Shown piece by piece: positions 17,047 to 24,645 of a DNA stretch of 41,395 nt (the stretch's first letter is position 1; every line of letters starts with the position of its first letter). Origin of the DNA: Bacillus sp. MRMR6 (GTDB taxonomy: Bacteria > Bacillota > Bacilli > Bacillales > Cytobacillaceae); assembly GCF_001940785.1 (NCBI RefSeq), contig NZ_MSLS01000007.1, forward strand, positions 2,959 to 44,353, given 5' to 3'. The position numbers and the translations under genes were made by a program. The notes below the pieces were generated by a model. The model was given only the letters and a program-made list of their open reading frames with translations, did no database searches and was not told where the DNA came from.

Positions 17047-17574
17047 TTGGAAGCTATTTTTAATGAATTATATAAAAAATATCACAACGACCTGTTTAAT
17101 TTTCTGTTTTATATGATACAGAGCCGGGAACAAGCAGAGGACCTGGTCCAAGAGGTATATATACGCGTATTAAAATCATACCAGAACTTTAACGGTGACA
17201 GCAGTGAAAAGACCTGGTTATTTGCCATTGCCCGCAACGTAGCGATTGATCACTTTCGAAAACAAAAGGGCTGGAAACAAAAAATGATTACTAAATGGGA
17301 ATTAGTTGATTTACCAATAAAGGATGATTCACCGCAGCCAGATGAAGTGGTGTTTCATTTAGAAGAAAAACTATTAGTGTATAAGTGTCTTGAGAAGTGT
17401 TCTATTGACCAAAGAAGTGTCATTCTACTCCGCTTTATCCAAGAGCTTTCGATTATTGAAACAGCTAAAGTGCTTGGCTGGAAGGAAAGTAAAGTAAAAA
17501 CTACCCAGCACCGTGCAATCAAACATTTAAAAAATCTAATGAATGAAGTGATTCAGAAAGAAATGGCTGGCTGA
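17047..17574 (+). CDS. sigX: ECF RNA polymerase sigma factor, SigX-like
   Basis: A 175-residue extracytoplasmic-function sigma factor. Region 2 (about 8-78) has HNDLFNFLFYMIQ and EDLVQEVYIRVLKSYQNF with SSEKTWLFAIARNVAIDHFRK. Region 4 (about 115-165) has IDQRSVILLRF and WKESKVKTTQHRAIKHLK. From memory this is very close to Bacillus SigX, which controls cell-envelope charge and membrane genes. It starts with TTG at 17047, 6 bases after AGGAGAGG. In B. subtilis sigX is followed by its anti-sigma gene rsiX; here a two-component system and a lipoprotein follow instead. Confidence 0.88.
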   Translation: MEAIFNELYKKYHNDLFNFLFYMIQSREQAEDLVQEVYIRVLKSYQNFNGDSSEKTWLFAIARNVAIDHFRKQKGWKQKMITKWELVDLPIKDDSPQPDEVVFHLEEKLLVYKCLEKCSIDQRSVILLRFIQELSIIETAKVLGWKESKVKTTQHRAIKHLKNLMNEVIQKEMAG

Positions 17575-17600
17575 ATCGATAGTCCCTTACTGTTTACATA

Positions 17601-17614
17601 TTTCCTGCAGGAAA
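17601..17614. promoter_or_regulatory. 14-bp perfect palindrome upstream of response regulator
   Basis: TTTCCTGCAGGAAA is a perfect palindrome in the 89-base gap between the sigma factor and the response regulator. A -10-like TATAGT lies at 17628-17633, which places the palindrome where a -35 would be, as at activator-dependent promoters. A function as operator is only a guess. Confidence 0.4.
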
Positions 17615-17663
17615 AACTTTTCTAAGTTATAGTGGAGATGTAAAATAATAGAAGGAACCTATT

Positions 17664-18395
17664 ATGATTAATTGTGAGGGTAATAGAATGAAGGATGGGA
17701 TAATTTTAGTGGTGGAGGATGAGGTGCCAATTCGCAAGTTGATTGGTTTCAACCTTCAAAGATCCAATTTTGATGTAATGGAAGCGGAGAATGGGGAGGA
17801 AGCAATTAGGCTTGTTCATGCCCACTCTCCTTCACTCGTTTTGTTAGATTTAATGTTACCTGATACCGATGGATTTGAAATCTGTACAAAGCTAAGAGAA
17901 ACCCACCCTGAATTGCCAATTGTAATTGTTTCTGCCAGGGGGCAGGATATGGAAAAGATTATGGGTCTTGAGCTGGGTGCTGATGACTATATTGTAAAGC
18001 CTTTTAACCCTTTAGAACTGGTAGCAAGGATTCGTTCTGTACTCCGCAGGACCAGTCAGACTTCCCCAAAACTGCCCCCAAGTACGGTGGAAACAGGTCC
18101 ATTTGTATTAGATTTAAAGACGCAGCGCCTATATAAAACGGGTGTAGTAATAAAATTAACCGCCAGAGAATTTCAGTTAGTAAAGTTATTTTTTGAACGA
18201 TTAAATGAACCAATTACACGAGATCAACTTTTAGATGGAATCTGGGGAATTAATTATTTTGGAGATCCAAAAACGGTTGATGTTCATATTCGAAGATTAC
18301 GCGAAAAAATAGAAGAAGATCCGTCTAATCCACAATTTTTAATCACCATCTGGGGTTTTGGTTATTGCTTTCAGGGAAGTGCGAAAAAGGAATGA
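17664..18395 (+). CDS. OmpR/PhoB-family response regulator
   Basis: A 243-residue DNA-binding response regulator. The receiver domain (about 12-125) has the acidic pocket VVEDE, phosphoacceptor Asp62 in LVLLDLMLPDTDG and Lys112 in DYIVKPF. The C-terminal winged helix (about 145-240) ends with KTVDVHIRRLREKI and WGFGYCF. Two starts are plausible: ATG 17664 (AAGGA 7 bases upstream, used here) and ATG 17688 (GAGGG 7 bases upstream, giving MKDGIILVVEDE). The gene overlaps the kinase gene by four bases (ATGA), so the two form a pair. The domain layout is like ResD, WalR and PhoP, and the regulon is unknown. Confidence 0.93.
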   Translation: MINCEGNRMKDGIILVVEDEVPIRKLIGFNLQRSNFDVMEAENGEEAIRLVHAHSPSLVLLDLMLPDTDGFEICTKLRETHPELPIVIVSARGQDMEKIMGLELGADDYIVKPFNPLELVARIRSVLRRTSQTSPKLPPSTVETGPFVLDLKTQRLYKTGVVIKLTAREFQLVKLFFERLNEPITRDQLLDGIWGINYFGDPKTVDVHIRRLREKIEEDPSNPQFLITIWGFGYCFQGSAKKE

Positions 18396-19783
18396 AGAAG
18401 GGCATTAAGCGGAGGGTTGTATGGAGCTATTTACTCTTAATTATCTTTAGTGTTGCCCTATTTGAAGCTATGATTCTATCTTCTTTAAGATTGTATTACA
18501 TGGATGGTGTGAAACAAACATTACGCGACCAAGGCACCATGTTCTCTTCCTTTTATGAACAAGAGATTATTGACGATAAGCTGAAGGTGGATGCGGAAAA
18601 GATGCTCAACCACTATCGGTTTATCATTGAGGCACAAGTACAGCTTGTAAGTGATAAGGGAATGATTTTAGCAAATACACATGAAACTACGGAGCATGAT
18701 GTTTCAAAATATGAAGATGTAAAAGCAGCTTTAAATGGTATGACAGGATATTTAGACACAATGTTAAATGATGAGCGAATATTAGTGGTTACGCAGCCGC
18801 TTAAACGAGGTAATACTATCATTGGTGCCATCAGATTTACCACTTCTCTTGTCCAGGTAAATAAGGTATTCACTCAAAATACTTTATTATTATTATCCTT
18901 TGGTGGAATTGTTATTTTAGCCGCGGCAATTATCAGCTTCTTTTTAGCAAATACGATTACTAAACCTGTTAGTGTCATTACCATGGCAGCGGAACAAATG
19001 GCTTCAGGAAAACTTTCAACCAGAATACCGAAAGAAAAGGACGATGAAATGGGCAAACTGGCGGATACCTTGAATTTCATGGCAAAAGAAATCGAACGGC
19101 ATGAGCAACTGAAAAATGAATTTATTGCCTCTATATCCCATGAACTACGGACTCCTTTAACGTCGATAAAGGGATGGGCAATTACCTTACATTCAATGTC
19201 TGAAGATCAGTTTTATCATGAGGGTCTTGATATAATTTCAAATGAAAGCGACCGACTTAATGACTTGTTAAATGAGTTACTAGATTTTTCAAGTCTTTCC
19301 TCTGGCAAACTGCCCTTAGTCTTTAAACAAATTAATTTATCATCCTTAGTAAAACAGGTTGTTCAGCAACTAGAGCCAAGAGGGATAAGGCAGGGAGTTA
19401 AATTTACCACATTAATAGGAGAATCAATTAAGTTAGCGGTCGATCAAAACCGGCTCAAACAGGTATTAATGAATCTACTAGACAACGCCCTTAAATTTAC
19501 ACCAAGCGGTGGTGAGATTACAATTAAGCTGGATAAGGATGAGCAGAATGCCATCTTGCATATTGTGGATACAGGAATAGGCATTTCTGATGAAGAGTTA
19601 AAGCTAGTGAAAGGAAAATTTTACAAAGGGAATTCTCATGCATCAGGCAGTGGATTAGGGTTGGCGATTGTTGATGAAATTGTGCAAGCTCATTACGGTC
19701 ACTTCACCATGAAAAGTCAAGAGGGTGTTGGAACTACCATTGAAATCCGACTTCCATTCGTTCATTTAGAGGTGAAGAAATGA
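18392..19783 (+). CDS. Sensor histidine kinase partner of the adjacent regulator
   Basis: A 463-residue kinase with an N-terminal membrane helix (about 11-33), an extracytoplasmic sensor region of about 125 residues, a second helix (about 164-187), HAMP, then SISHELRTPLTSIKGW with phosphorylated His250, N-box LLDNALKFTP, DTGIGI and GSGLGLA. The start is placed at ATG 18392, which overlaps the regulator's TGA (ATGA); an upstream TTG at 18365 lacks a ribosome site. The 3' end overlaps the lipoprotein gene in the same way. The extracytoplasmic domain has no family I can name. The neighbours suggest envelope sensing linked to the SigX-like factor. Confidence 0.92.
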   Translation: MKKGIKRRVVWSYLLLIIFSVALFEAMILSSLRLYYMDGVKQTLRDQGTMFSSFYEQEIIDDKLKVDAEKMLNHYRFIIEAQVQLVSDKGMILANTHETTEHDVSKYEDVKAALNGMTGYLDTMLNDERILVVTQPLKRGNTIIGAIRFTTSLVQVNKVFTQNTLLLLSFGGIVILAAAIISFFLANTITKPVSVITMAAEQMASGKLSTRIPKEKDDEMGKLADTLNFMAKEIERHEQLKNEFIASISHELRTPLTSIKGWAITLHSMSEDQFYHEGLDIISNESDRLNDLLNELLDFSSLSSGKLPLVFKQINLSSLVKQVVQQLEPRGIRQGVKFTTLIGESIKLAVDQNRLKQVLMNLLDNALKFTPSGGEITIKLDKDEQNAILHIVDTGIGISDEELKLVKGKFYKGNSHASGSGLGLAIVDEIVQAHYGHFTMKSQEGVGTTIEIRLPFVHLEVKK

Positions 19784-21129
19784 GAAAAATAGCAGTTTAC
19801 ATTCTATCAATCATATGTTTACTTACAGGCTGCAACTTATTTACAGACCCAGAAAGTTTAATACAGCCGCCTAAGGAGGCCAAGGCCAAAGACCAAGATG
19901 AGGACTTGCTGTCAATCGCTAGAAGAAATCTGCCAAAAGGAACTGAGTTATTTGTCCCTAATGGACCAGTCGGTACTGAGTCAGTCATTAGTGTCGACCT
20001 TGATGATGACGAGCAGGATGAAGTCCTTGTTCTATACAAGTCGACCATACATCAAAATCAGGTTGGGGCATTTGTTTTAAAAGAAACTAAGAATGGTTGG
20101 GACAAGGTATTTGCGAAGAATGGTCCGGGTTCGGTAATCAGTTGGGCAAGTGCATCAGATGTTACAGGAGATGGCAGAAAAGAGATTTTAATTGGATGGC
20201 AGCTGACAACCTCCTCAGAAAATACACTTGAAATCTTTCATTGGAACAAGGGAAAATTAACTAGTTTAAGAGAGTTGAGTTACAACGAGTTAGAGGCAGT
20301 TCAATTTGACAATGACCCAAAGACACGGCTTGCGATATGGAAACGGGATATGGCCGATGTCTATAAAATTGATTTGTTAGGTTGGAATGGAGATGCCTTT
20401 GTTACAGATCGAACCTATTACCCAGCATATTTTCAAAAGGTAATTGCATATTACCAGAAAAGGACGTCAGAGGTGCCGGATGCTGCTTATTACTGGTATT
20501 ATTTAGCAGATGCCTATCTGAAGGCGAATCAAAATGAATTGGCACTGGAGGCAATTGAAAAAGGTCTAAAAACTAAGTCAATGGTACCAACGAAGGATTT
20601 CTTTGAACAATTAAAAAAACTGGCAAAAAATAACCAGAATACTCTTGGGCAAACGAAAGAAACAAACATAAGGTTTACTAGTTTAGAAGATGAATTGGTG
20701 ATAAAAAGGGTAACGAAAGCGGCCCAGCAATACTGGTATGTGACGAGTGGCGGCAAAATGCCTGATGGTATTGTTAATATCGTCAACATAAATAATAATG
20801 AATACCGATATTTAGGAACTGACTTAGACACGAATGCTAAAATGCAAAATTATTTATCCCGTTCTTATACAATGGATGCGATTCAGGGCTTTTTAAGAAG
20901 AGTGAAAATCTTTGAGTACTTTGGAAAATTAGTTCAGCCAAATGCGGATGGCGGTTCGATTTTAAACTACGAATTAGCTGAAATTGTCCAAAAAAAAGAC
21001 AAGGGCAATGAAAAAGAATTTGACATTAAAGTTCCATTAGGAAACAGTCTATCCTATGAAGTGGTTCACATAAGCTTTCAAAAAACAGAAAACGGCTGGC
21101 GCATCTTTTCAGAACCAGGAACATTTTAA
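19780..21129 (+). CDS. Lipoprotein with FG-GAP-like repeats, coupled to a two-component system
   Basis: A 449-residue predicted lipoprotein with lipobox LTGC (Cys18). The mature N-terminal half has acidic calcium-site-like motifs SVDLDDDEQDEVLV and SDVTGDGRKEILIGW, as in FG-GAP/VCBS beta-propeller repeats. The middle (about 220-275) contains a TPR-like helical stretch (YYWYYLADAYLKANQNELALEAIEKG, quoted in part) and the rest is unassigned. It overlaps the kinase stop by four bases after GAGGTGA, so the three genes are translated together. A role as accessory sensor or effector of the kinase is inferred from that coupling. Confidence 0.8.
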   Translation: MRKIAVYILSIICLLTGCNLFTDPESLIQPPKEAKAKDQDEDLLSIARRNLPKGTELFVPNGPVGTESVISVDLDDDEQDEVLVLYKSTIHQNQVGAFVLKETKNGWDKVFAKNGPGSVISWASASDVTGDGRKEILIGWQLTTSSENTLEIFHWNKGKLTSLRELSYNELEAVQFDNDPKTRLAIWKRDMADVYKIDLLGWNGDAFVTDRTYYPAYFQKVIAYYQKRTSEVPDAAYYWYYLADAYLKANQNELALEAIEKGLKTKSMVPTKDFFEQLKKLAKNNQNTLGQTKETNIRFTSLEDELVIKRVTKAAQQYWYVTSGGKMPDGIVNIVNINNNEYRYLGTDLDTNAKMQNYLSRSYTMDAIQGFLRRVKIFEYFGKLVQPNADGGSILNYELAEIVQKKDKGNEKEFDIKVPLGNSLSYEVVHISFQKTENGWRIFSEPGTF

Positions 21130-21134
21130 AATGC

Positions 21135-21180
21135 AGAAGCAGAAGGTCACTCATACCTAGCTGCTTCTTACATTCTTTTA
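21135..21180 (+). terminator. Candidate terminator of the regulator-kinase-lipoprotein operon
   Basis: AGAAGCAG (21135-21142) pairs with CTGCTTCT (21161-21168), with an inner AGGT/ACCT helix. It is followed by a broken T-rich stretch. Its position just after the lipoprotein stop supports the call, while the weak T-tract lowers confidence. Confidence 0.45.
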
Positions 21181-21514
21181 TATAAAATTGATAAAAAGGC
21201 GAATGATAAGGAAAAAAATTGAGTTGATGAAAATAATCGACGAAATGACCCAAAGGATAAAGGTAAGGAATTCTCTTAAACTGCTCTCTTTAATAAGATA
21301 TTTCTTTAACATTACCTTCCCTGCTTTCATTCAATATGGCTATAAGACTATCGTATATGAAATAACAAAAGCATTTGTATCAAAACAGTTAAAAATGATT
21401 ACAAAAAGGTAAAAAGGGGATGTATCTTACAGAAAAATTTTTCTCTAAGGGTAGATTCTGTTAAAATGGAAATGGAAACCAAAAACAGAAAGCGCAAAAT
21501 CTTTTATAAATGTC
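21169..21514. other. Gene-free AT-rich spacer
   Basis: Between the preceding terminator and the catabolic promoter I see no convincing gene. An open frame at 21188-21412 (TTG start, 74 residues, Lys/Arg/Ile rich) has no clear ribosome site and is not called. Confidence 0.5.
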
Positions 21515-21543
21515 TTGTTTTATCTGAAAGTTCAGAATAAAAT
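21515..21543 (+). promoter_or_regulatory. SigA promoter of the first catabolic operon
   Basis: TTGTTT (-35, 21515-21520), a 17-base spacer and TAAAAT (-10, 21538-21543) form a good vegetative promoter. The TetR-type operator begins 8 bases after the -10 and so covers the expected start site. Confidence 0.7.
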
Positions 21544-21550
21544 AAAACTA

Positions 21551-21574
21551 AACATACTAACCGGTAGGTATGTT
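21551..21574. promoter_or_regulatory. TetR-family operator, copy 1
   Basis: A 24-bp near-palindrome with outer arms AACATAC and GTATGTT and the centre ACCGGT. The same design recurs at 29141-29164. It overlaps the start site of the acyl-CoA dehydrogenase operon, a classic repressor position. The TetR protein encoded at 31249-31824 is the likely ligand. Confidence 0.75.
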
Positions 21575-21647
21575 ATTGAGCTGTGGTGCATATTCTGTTG
21601 TAGCGGAAAGAATACTAGAAATCTAGTTTAGAAACGGAGTGGATGGT

Positions 21648-22823
21648 ATGTATTTGCGACTTACAGATGAACAAAAAATGGTGCAAAAAACAATTAGAAG
21701 ATTCGTAGAGAAGGAATTGATTCCACTAGAAAATGATGTGCTTAGAAACGAAAGAGAAGGCAAACCAAGTCTTCCAGAGGGGAAGTTAAAGGACCTACAA
21801 TTAAAGGCAAAGGAAGCTGGCTTTTGGGGCATCAATACACCAGAGGAATATGGCGGGGCAGATCTAGGACAAATGATGATGGCTATTGTTTTTATGGAAA
21901 TTTCAAAAACCTTTGTACCGTTTACCTTTGGCGGGTCAGCAGATATTATTTTATATCGTGCAAACGAAGAACAAAAGAAAAAGTATTTACTTCCCACTAT
22001 CAATGGGGAGAAAAAGTCTTGCTTTGCGATGACCGAGCCTGGTGCTGGATCAGATACAAGAAACATAAAGATGACAGCTGTAAAAGATGGCAATGAATGG
22101 GTACTTAATGGAGAAAAGACCTTTATTACTGGTGGTAACGAAGCAGATTTCGTAATGGCTATCGCGATAACCGATAAAGACCTGCATCAATCAACAAATG
22201 GACGTGAAGGAGTTACCTGTTTTATAGTAGACCGTGAAATGGGCTGGAAATCAGAGTATATACATACAATGGGAGAGTGGGGACCAGCTGGATTAGTATT
22301 CGATCATGTTCGTGTACCTGAGGAAAACATCCTTGGTGAGCTGCATAAGGGTTATAATTTAGGGCTAGAGTGGATCGGCTTTGCCCGCTGGGTGGTTGGT
22401 GCGAGAGCAGTTGGGGCTGCAGAACGATTACTACAAATGGCAATAGATTATTCCAAAGAAAGAATTACCTTTGGTCAGCCAATTGCTGAAAGACAGGCGA
22501 TTCAATGGCAAATCGCTGATTCCGCAGTAGAAATCGAAGCCGCTAGATGGCTCGTATTGAATGCTGCTTTCACACTTGACCAGGGTGAGGATAATAGACA
22601 TGCTGCTTCAATTGCAAAATTGTACGGTGCCAATATAGGAAATAATGTAGTGGACCGTGTCTTGCAAATTCATGGCGGAATGGGATACACAAGGGAATTA
22701 CCAATCGAGCGCTGGTACCGTGAAGCAAGGCTATGGAGAATTTATGATGGTACTGATGAAATTCAGCGTATGATTATTGCTCGTAACTTAATAAAAGGGC
22801 ATGTGAAAGTTGGTCAGTGGTAG
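21648..22823 (+). CDS. Acyl-CoA dehydrogenase (first paralogue)
   Basis: A 391-residue FAD enzyme that makes a 2,3-double bond in an acyl-CoA and passes electrons to ETF. It has the FAD-binding FAMTEPGAGSDTRNIKMTA block, the WVLNGEKTFITGG segment, RITFGQPIAERQAIQW and the C-terminal LQIHGGMGYTRELPIERWYREARLWRI (cited in part). At the position of the catalytic Glu in medium-chain enzymes (IYEGT) it reads RIYDGTDEIQ, so Asp367 replaces Glu. The ATG at 21648 is used because GGAG lies 8 bases upstream; a GTG at 21639 is too close to it. It is first gene of a repressor-controlled operon with an SDR and two MaoC proteins. The substrate is unknown. Confidence 0.93.
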   Translation: MYLRLTDEQKMVQKTIRRFVEKELIPLENDVLRNEREGKPSLPEGKLKDLQLKAKEAGFWGINTPEEYGGADLGQMMMAIVFMEISKTFVPFTFGGSADIILYRANEEQKKKYLLPTINGEKKSCFAMTEPGAGSDTRNIKMTAVKDGNEWVLNGEKTFITGGNEADFVMAIAITDKDLHQSTNGREGVTCFIVDREMGWKSEYIHTMGEWGPAGLVFDHVRVPEENILGELHKGYNLGLEWIGFARWVVGARAVGAAERLLQMAIDYSKERITFGQPIAERQAIQWQIADSAVEIEAARWLVLNAAFTLDQGEDNRHAASIAKLYGANIGNNVVDRVLQIHGGMGYTRELPIERWYREARLWRIYDGTDEIQRMIIARNLIKGHVKVGQW

Positions 22824-22838
22824 TTATTTATTTTTAAA

Positions 22839-22852
22839 TGTAAGCGCTACCC
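22839..22852 (+). promoter_or_regulatory. cre-like box within the operon
   Basis: TGTAAGCGCTACCC matches 13 of 14 positions of the Bacillus cre consensus TGWAARCGYTWNCW. It lies between the dehydrogenase and the SDR, where CcpA could act as a roadblock. Confidence 0.5.
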
Positions 22853-22897
22853 TGGCTATTATTACTAGATTATTAATTTGTAGGAGGAATGTTTAGA

Positions 22898-23662
22898 ATG
22901 GCAGGTAGATTTGAGGGAAGAGTAGCCTTTGTTACTGGAGGGTGTCGCGGAATTGGCAAGGGAATTGTTGAACTTTTTGCCGCGGAAGGCGCGAAAGTAG
23001 CCTTGATAGACCTAAATGAAGAAGCACTAGTGGAAACAACGAACGAGTTAAAAGAGAAAGGATATGATGTATTCTCAAAGCTTGCAAATGTTGTGGATCC
23101 AGAGCAGGTGGAAGTGGCAATGAAGGAGGCCAATGAAACATTTGGATCAATTGACATCCTAGTAAACAATGCAGGTGTCATTCGCGATAATCTCCTCTTT
23201 AAGATGTCAGATTTAGATTGGCAGACGGTTATGGATGTCCATTTAAAAGGTTCGTTTAATGCTGCCCGTGCGGCACAGAAATATATGGTCGAGAATAAAT
23301 ATGGCCGAATTGTTAATATTAGTTCTACTTCTGCTCTTGGAAACCGCGGCCAAGCCAACTATGCAGCTGCAAAAGCTGGCTTGCAGGGATTTACTAAGAC
23401 CCTCGCTATTGAATTAGGAAGATATGGAATTACAGCGAATTCTGTTGCTCCAGGATTCATCGAAACAGAGATGACGAAGGAAACAGCCGCTAGAATTGGC
23501 ATTTCCTTTGAGCAGTTAATTCAAGCAAGCGTCGCTCATATTCCGGTAGGCAGAAGCGGTAAGCCTGCTGATATTGCAAATGCTGTTGCTTTCTTTGCGG
23601 ATGAAAAGTCTTCCTTTGTTAATGGTCAGGTTATTTATGTGGCTGGCGGACCCAAAAATTAA
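22898..23662 (+). CDS. Short-chain dehydrogenase/reductase, FabG-like (first paralogue)
   Basis: A 254-residue NAD(P)-dependent oxidoreductase, probably the 3-hydroxyacyl-CoA dehydrogenase step. It has TGGCRGIG (13-20) for the cofactor, NNAG (90-93), and the catalytic set Ser142, Tyr155 and Lys159 in NYAAAKAG. The ATG at 22898 is preferred over 22889, which is only one base from the AGGAGG. It lies between an acyl-CoA dehydrogenase and a hydratase pair, the right company for a beta-oxidation cycle. The cofactor preference is not certain; an Asp at the end of beta-2 (LIDLN) favours NAD. Confidence 0.9.
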   Translation: MAGRFEGRVAFVTGGCRGIGKGIVELFAAEGAKVALIDLNEEALVETTNELKEKGYDVFSKLANVVDPEQVEVAMKEANETFGSIDILVNNAGVIRDNLLFKMSDLDWQTVMDVHLKGSFNAARAAQKYMVENKYGRIVNISSTSALGNRGQANYAAAKAGLQGFTKTLAIELGRYGITANSVAPGFIETEMTKETAARIGISFEQLIQASVAHIPVGRSGKPADIANAVAFFADEKSSFVNGQVIYVAGGPKN

Positions 23663-23685
23663 TTGTAAAGCGAGGCGAAAATAAA

Positions 23686-24135
23686 TTGTATAGCGATCAA
23701 ATTGGTAAAAGGTCAAACAAAGTAAAAAACTTGGTTGAACGAGGAGCCGTTAAGAAGTTTGCTGAATCAATTGGTGATCTCCATCCTATTTACTTTGATG
23801 AGGAAACTGGAAGACGATCAAGATATAAATCAAATATTGCACCGCCAACTTTTCCGCGCGTTTTTGACTATGGAGAAATCGAGGGTTTAAACCTACCTCC
23901 CAAAGGGTTAATCCACGGAGAGCAAACTTACCATTATGAGCGTCCGTTGCTAGTAGGTGAAGAAATCCGCTGTTACTCAGTTGTAGAAAATTATACAGAA
24001 AAAAAAGGAAGTCAGGGTACAATGGGTATCCTTGTCGTACAAAGCTATGGTGAGAGCTTGGAAGGAAAAACCATATTTACTTCAAAACAGACAGTTATTA
24101 TTACGGAAGCTGTTAGGAAGGTGATGGTAAAATGA
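23686..24135 (+). CDS. MaoC-like dehydratase subunit, FAS1/HadA type
   Basis: A 149-residue single hot-dog-fold protein related to the N-terminal MaoC dehydratase domain (HadA-like). It has FAESIGDLHPIYFDEETGR and PTFPRVF with GLIHGEQTYHYERPLLVGE. The usual catalytic Asp-x-N-P-x-H pattern of R-hydratases is altered to DLHPIYF, so this is probably the non-catalytic or substrate-shaping partner. It starts with TTG at 23686 after GCGAGG. It overlaps the next gene by four bases, so the two likely form a heterodimer like HadAB or the ChsH1/ChsH2 hydratases. Confidence 0.85.
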   Translation: MYSDQIGKRSNKVKNLVERGAVKKFAESIGDLHPIYFDEETGRRSRYKSNIAPPTFPRVFDYGEIEGLNLPPKGLIHGEQTYHYERPLLVGEEIRCYSVVENYTEKKGSQGTMGILVVQSYGESLEGKTIFTSKQTVIITEAVRKVMVK

Positions 24136-24533
24136 CGACGATGGAACAATTGCAAGTAGGCGAGGCTCTTAACGAGATACAGCTTGAACCAGTCTCACGG
24201 ATGGATTTGATTAAATATTCAGGTGCTTCAGGTGATTTTAATCCGATCCATACAATCGACGATGAGGCTAAGAAGGCAGGATTACCGGGAATTATTGCCC
24301 ATGGTATGTGGACGATGGGAAATCTAGCAAAACTGTTTACCCCTTATTATGAGGAAGGGTTTATTCAGGATTACAGCATTCGTTTTAAGGGTATGGTCTT
24401 TTTGAATGATGTGGTGACATTAACAGCAACCTTAAAGGATGTAAACGACAATAAACTCCGCTTTCAAGTTCAGGCTGTTAACCAAAACGGCAACGAAGTT
24501 CTAAAAGGCGATGTAGTGTATACACAATATTAA
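24132..24533 (+). CDS. MaoC-like hydratase subunit, HadB type
   Basis: A 133-residue hot-dog hydratase with the complete R-specific hydratase motif YSGASGDFNPIH (Asp35 and His40 are the expected catalytic pair) and GIIAHGMWTMG. It adds water to a 2-enoyl-CoA or the reverse. The ATG overlaps the stop of the partner subunit (ATGA), which implies stoichiometric production. It is last gene of the first catabolic unit and is followed by a terminator. The R-specificity suggests the paired SDR handles 3R-hydroxyacyl-CoA; this is inference. Confidence 0.9.
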   Translation: MTTMEQLQVGEALNEIQLEPVSRMDLIKYSGASGDFNPIHTIDDEAKKAGLPGIIAHGMWTMGNLAKLFTPYYEEGFIQDYSIRFKGMVFLNDVVTLTATLKDVNDNKLRFQVQAVNQNGNEVLKGDVVYTQY

Positions 24534-24543
24534 CAAACATCGG

Positions 24544-24581
24544 CCCAGCCTTAAGAGAATATTCTTTGGCTGGGTTTATTT
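24544..24581 (+). terminator. Terminator after the MaoC pair
   Basis: CCCAGCC (24544-24550) pairs with GGCTGGG (24568-24574), followed by TTTATTTC. The loop can fold further through AGAAT/ATTCT-like pairing. It ends the first catabolic unit; read-through into the aldolase-like gene cannot be excluded. Confidence 0.8.
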
Positions 24582-24645
24582 CTATGGCGAATGTTTACAA
24601 AAATTATCTGGTTATTCGACAAATTATTATGGAGGTCTGATTAGA

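Noticed and set aside
21188..21412. 74-residue plus-strand ORF after the lipoprotein gene
   Set aside because: TTG start without a clear ribosome site, low-complexity Lys/Arg/Ile composition and no recognisable domain. It may be chance in an AT-rich spacer.
21623..22093. 156-residue minus-strand ORF opposite the first acyl-CoA dehydrogenase
   Set aside because: It overlaps the promoter-proximal part of a strong gene, and its Ser/Phe-rich composition is typical of an antisense shadow.
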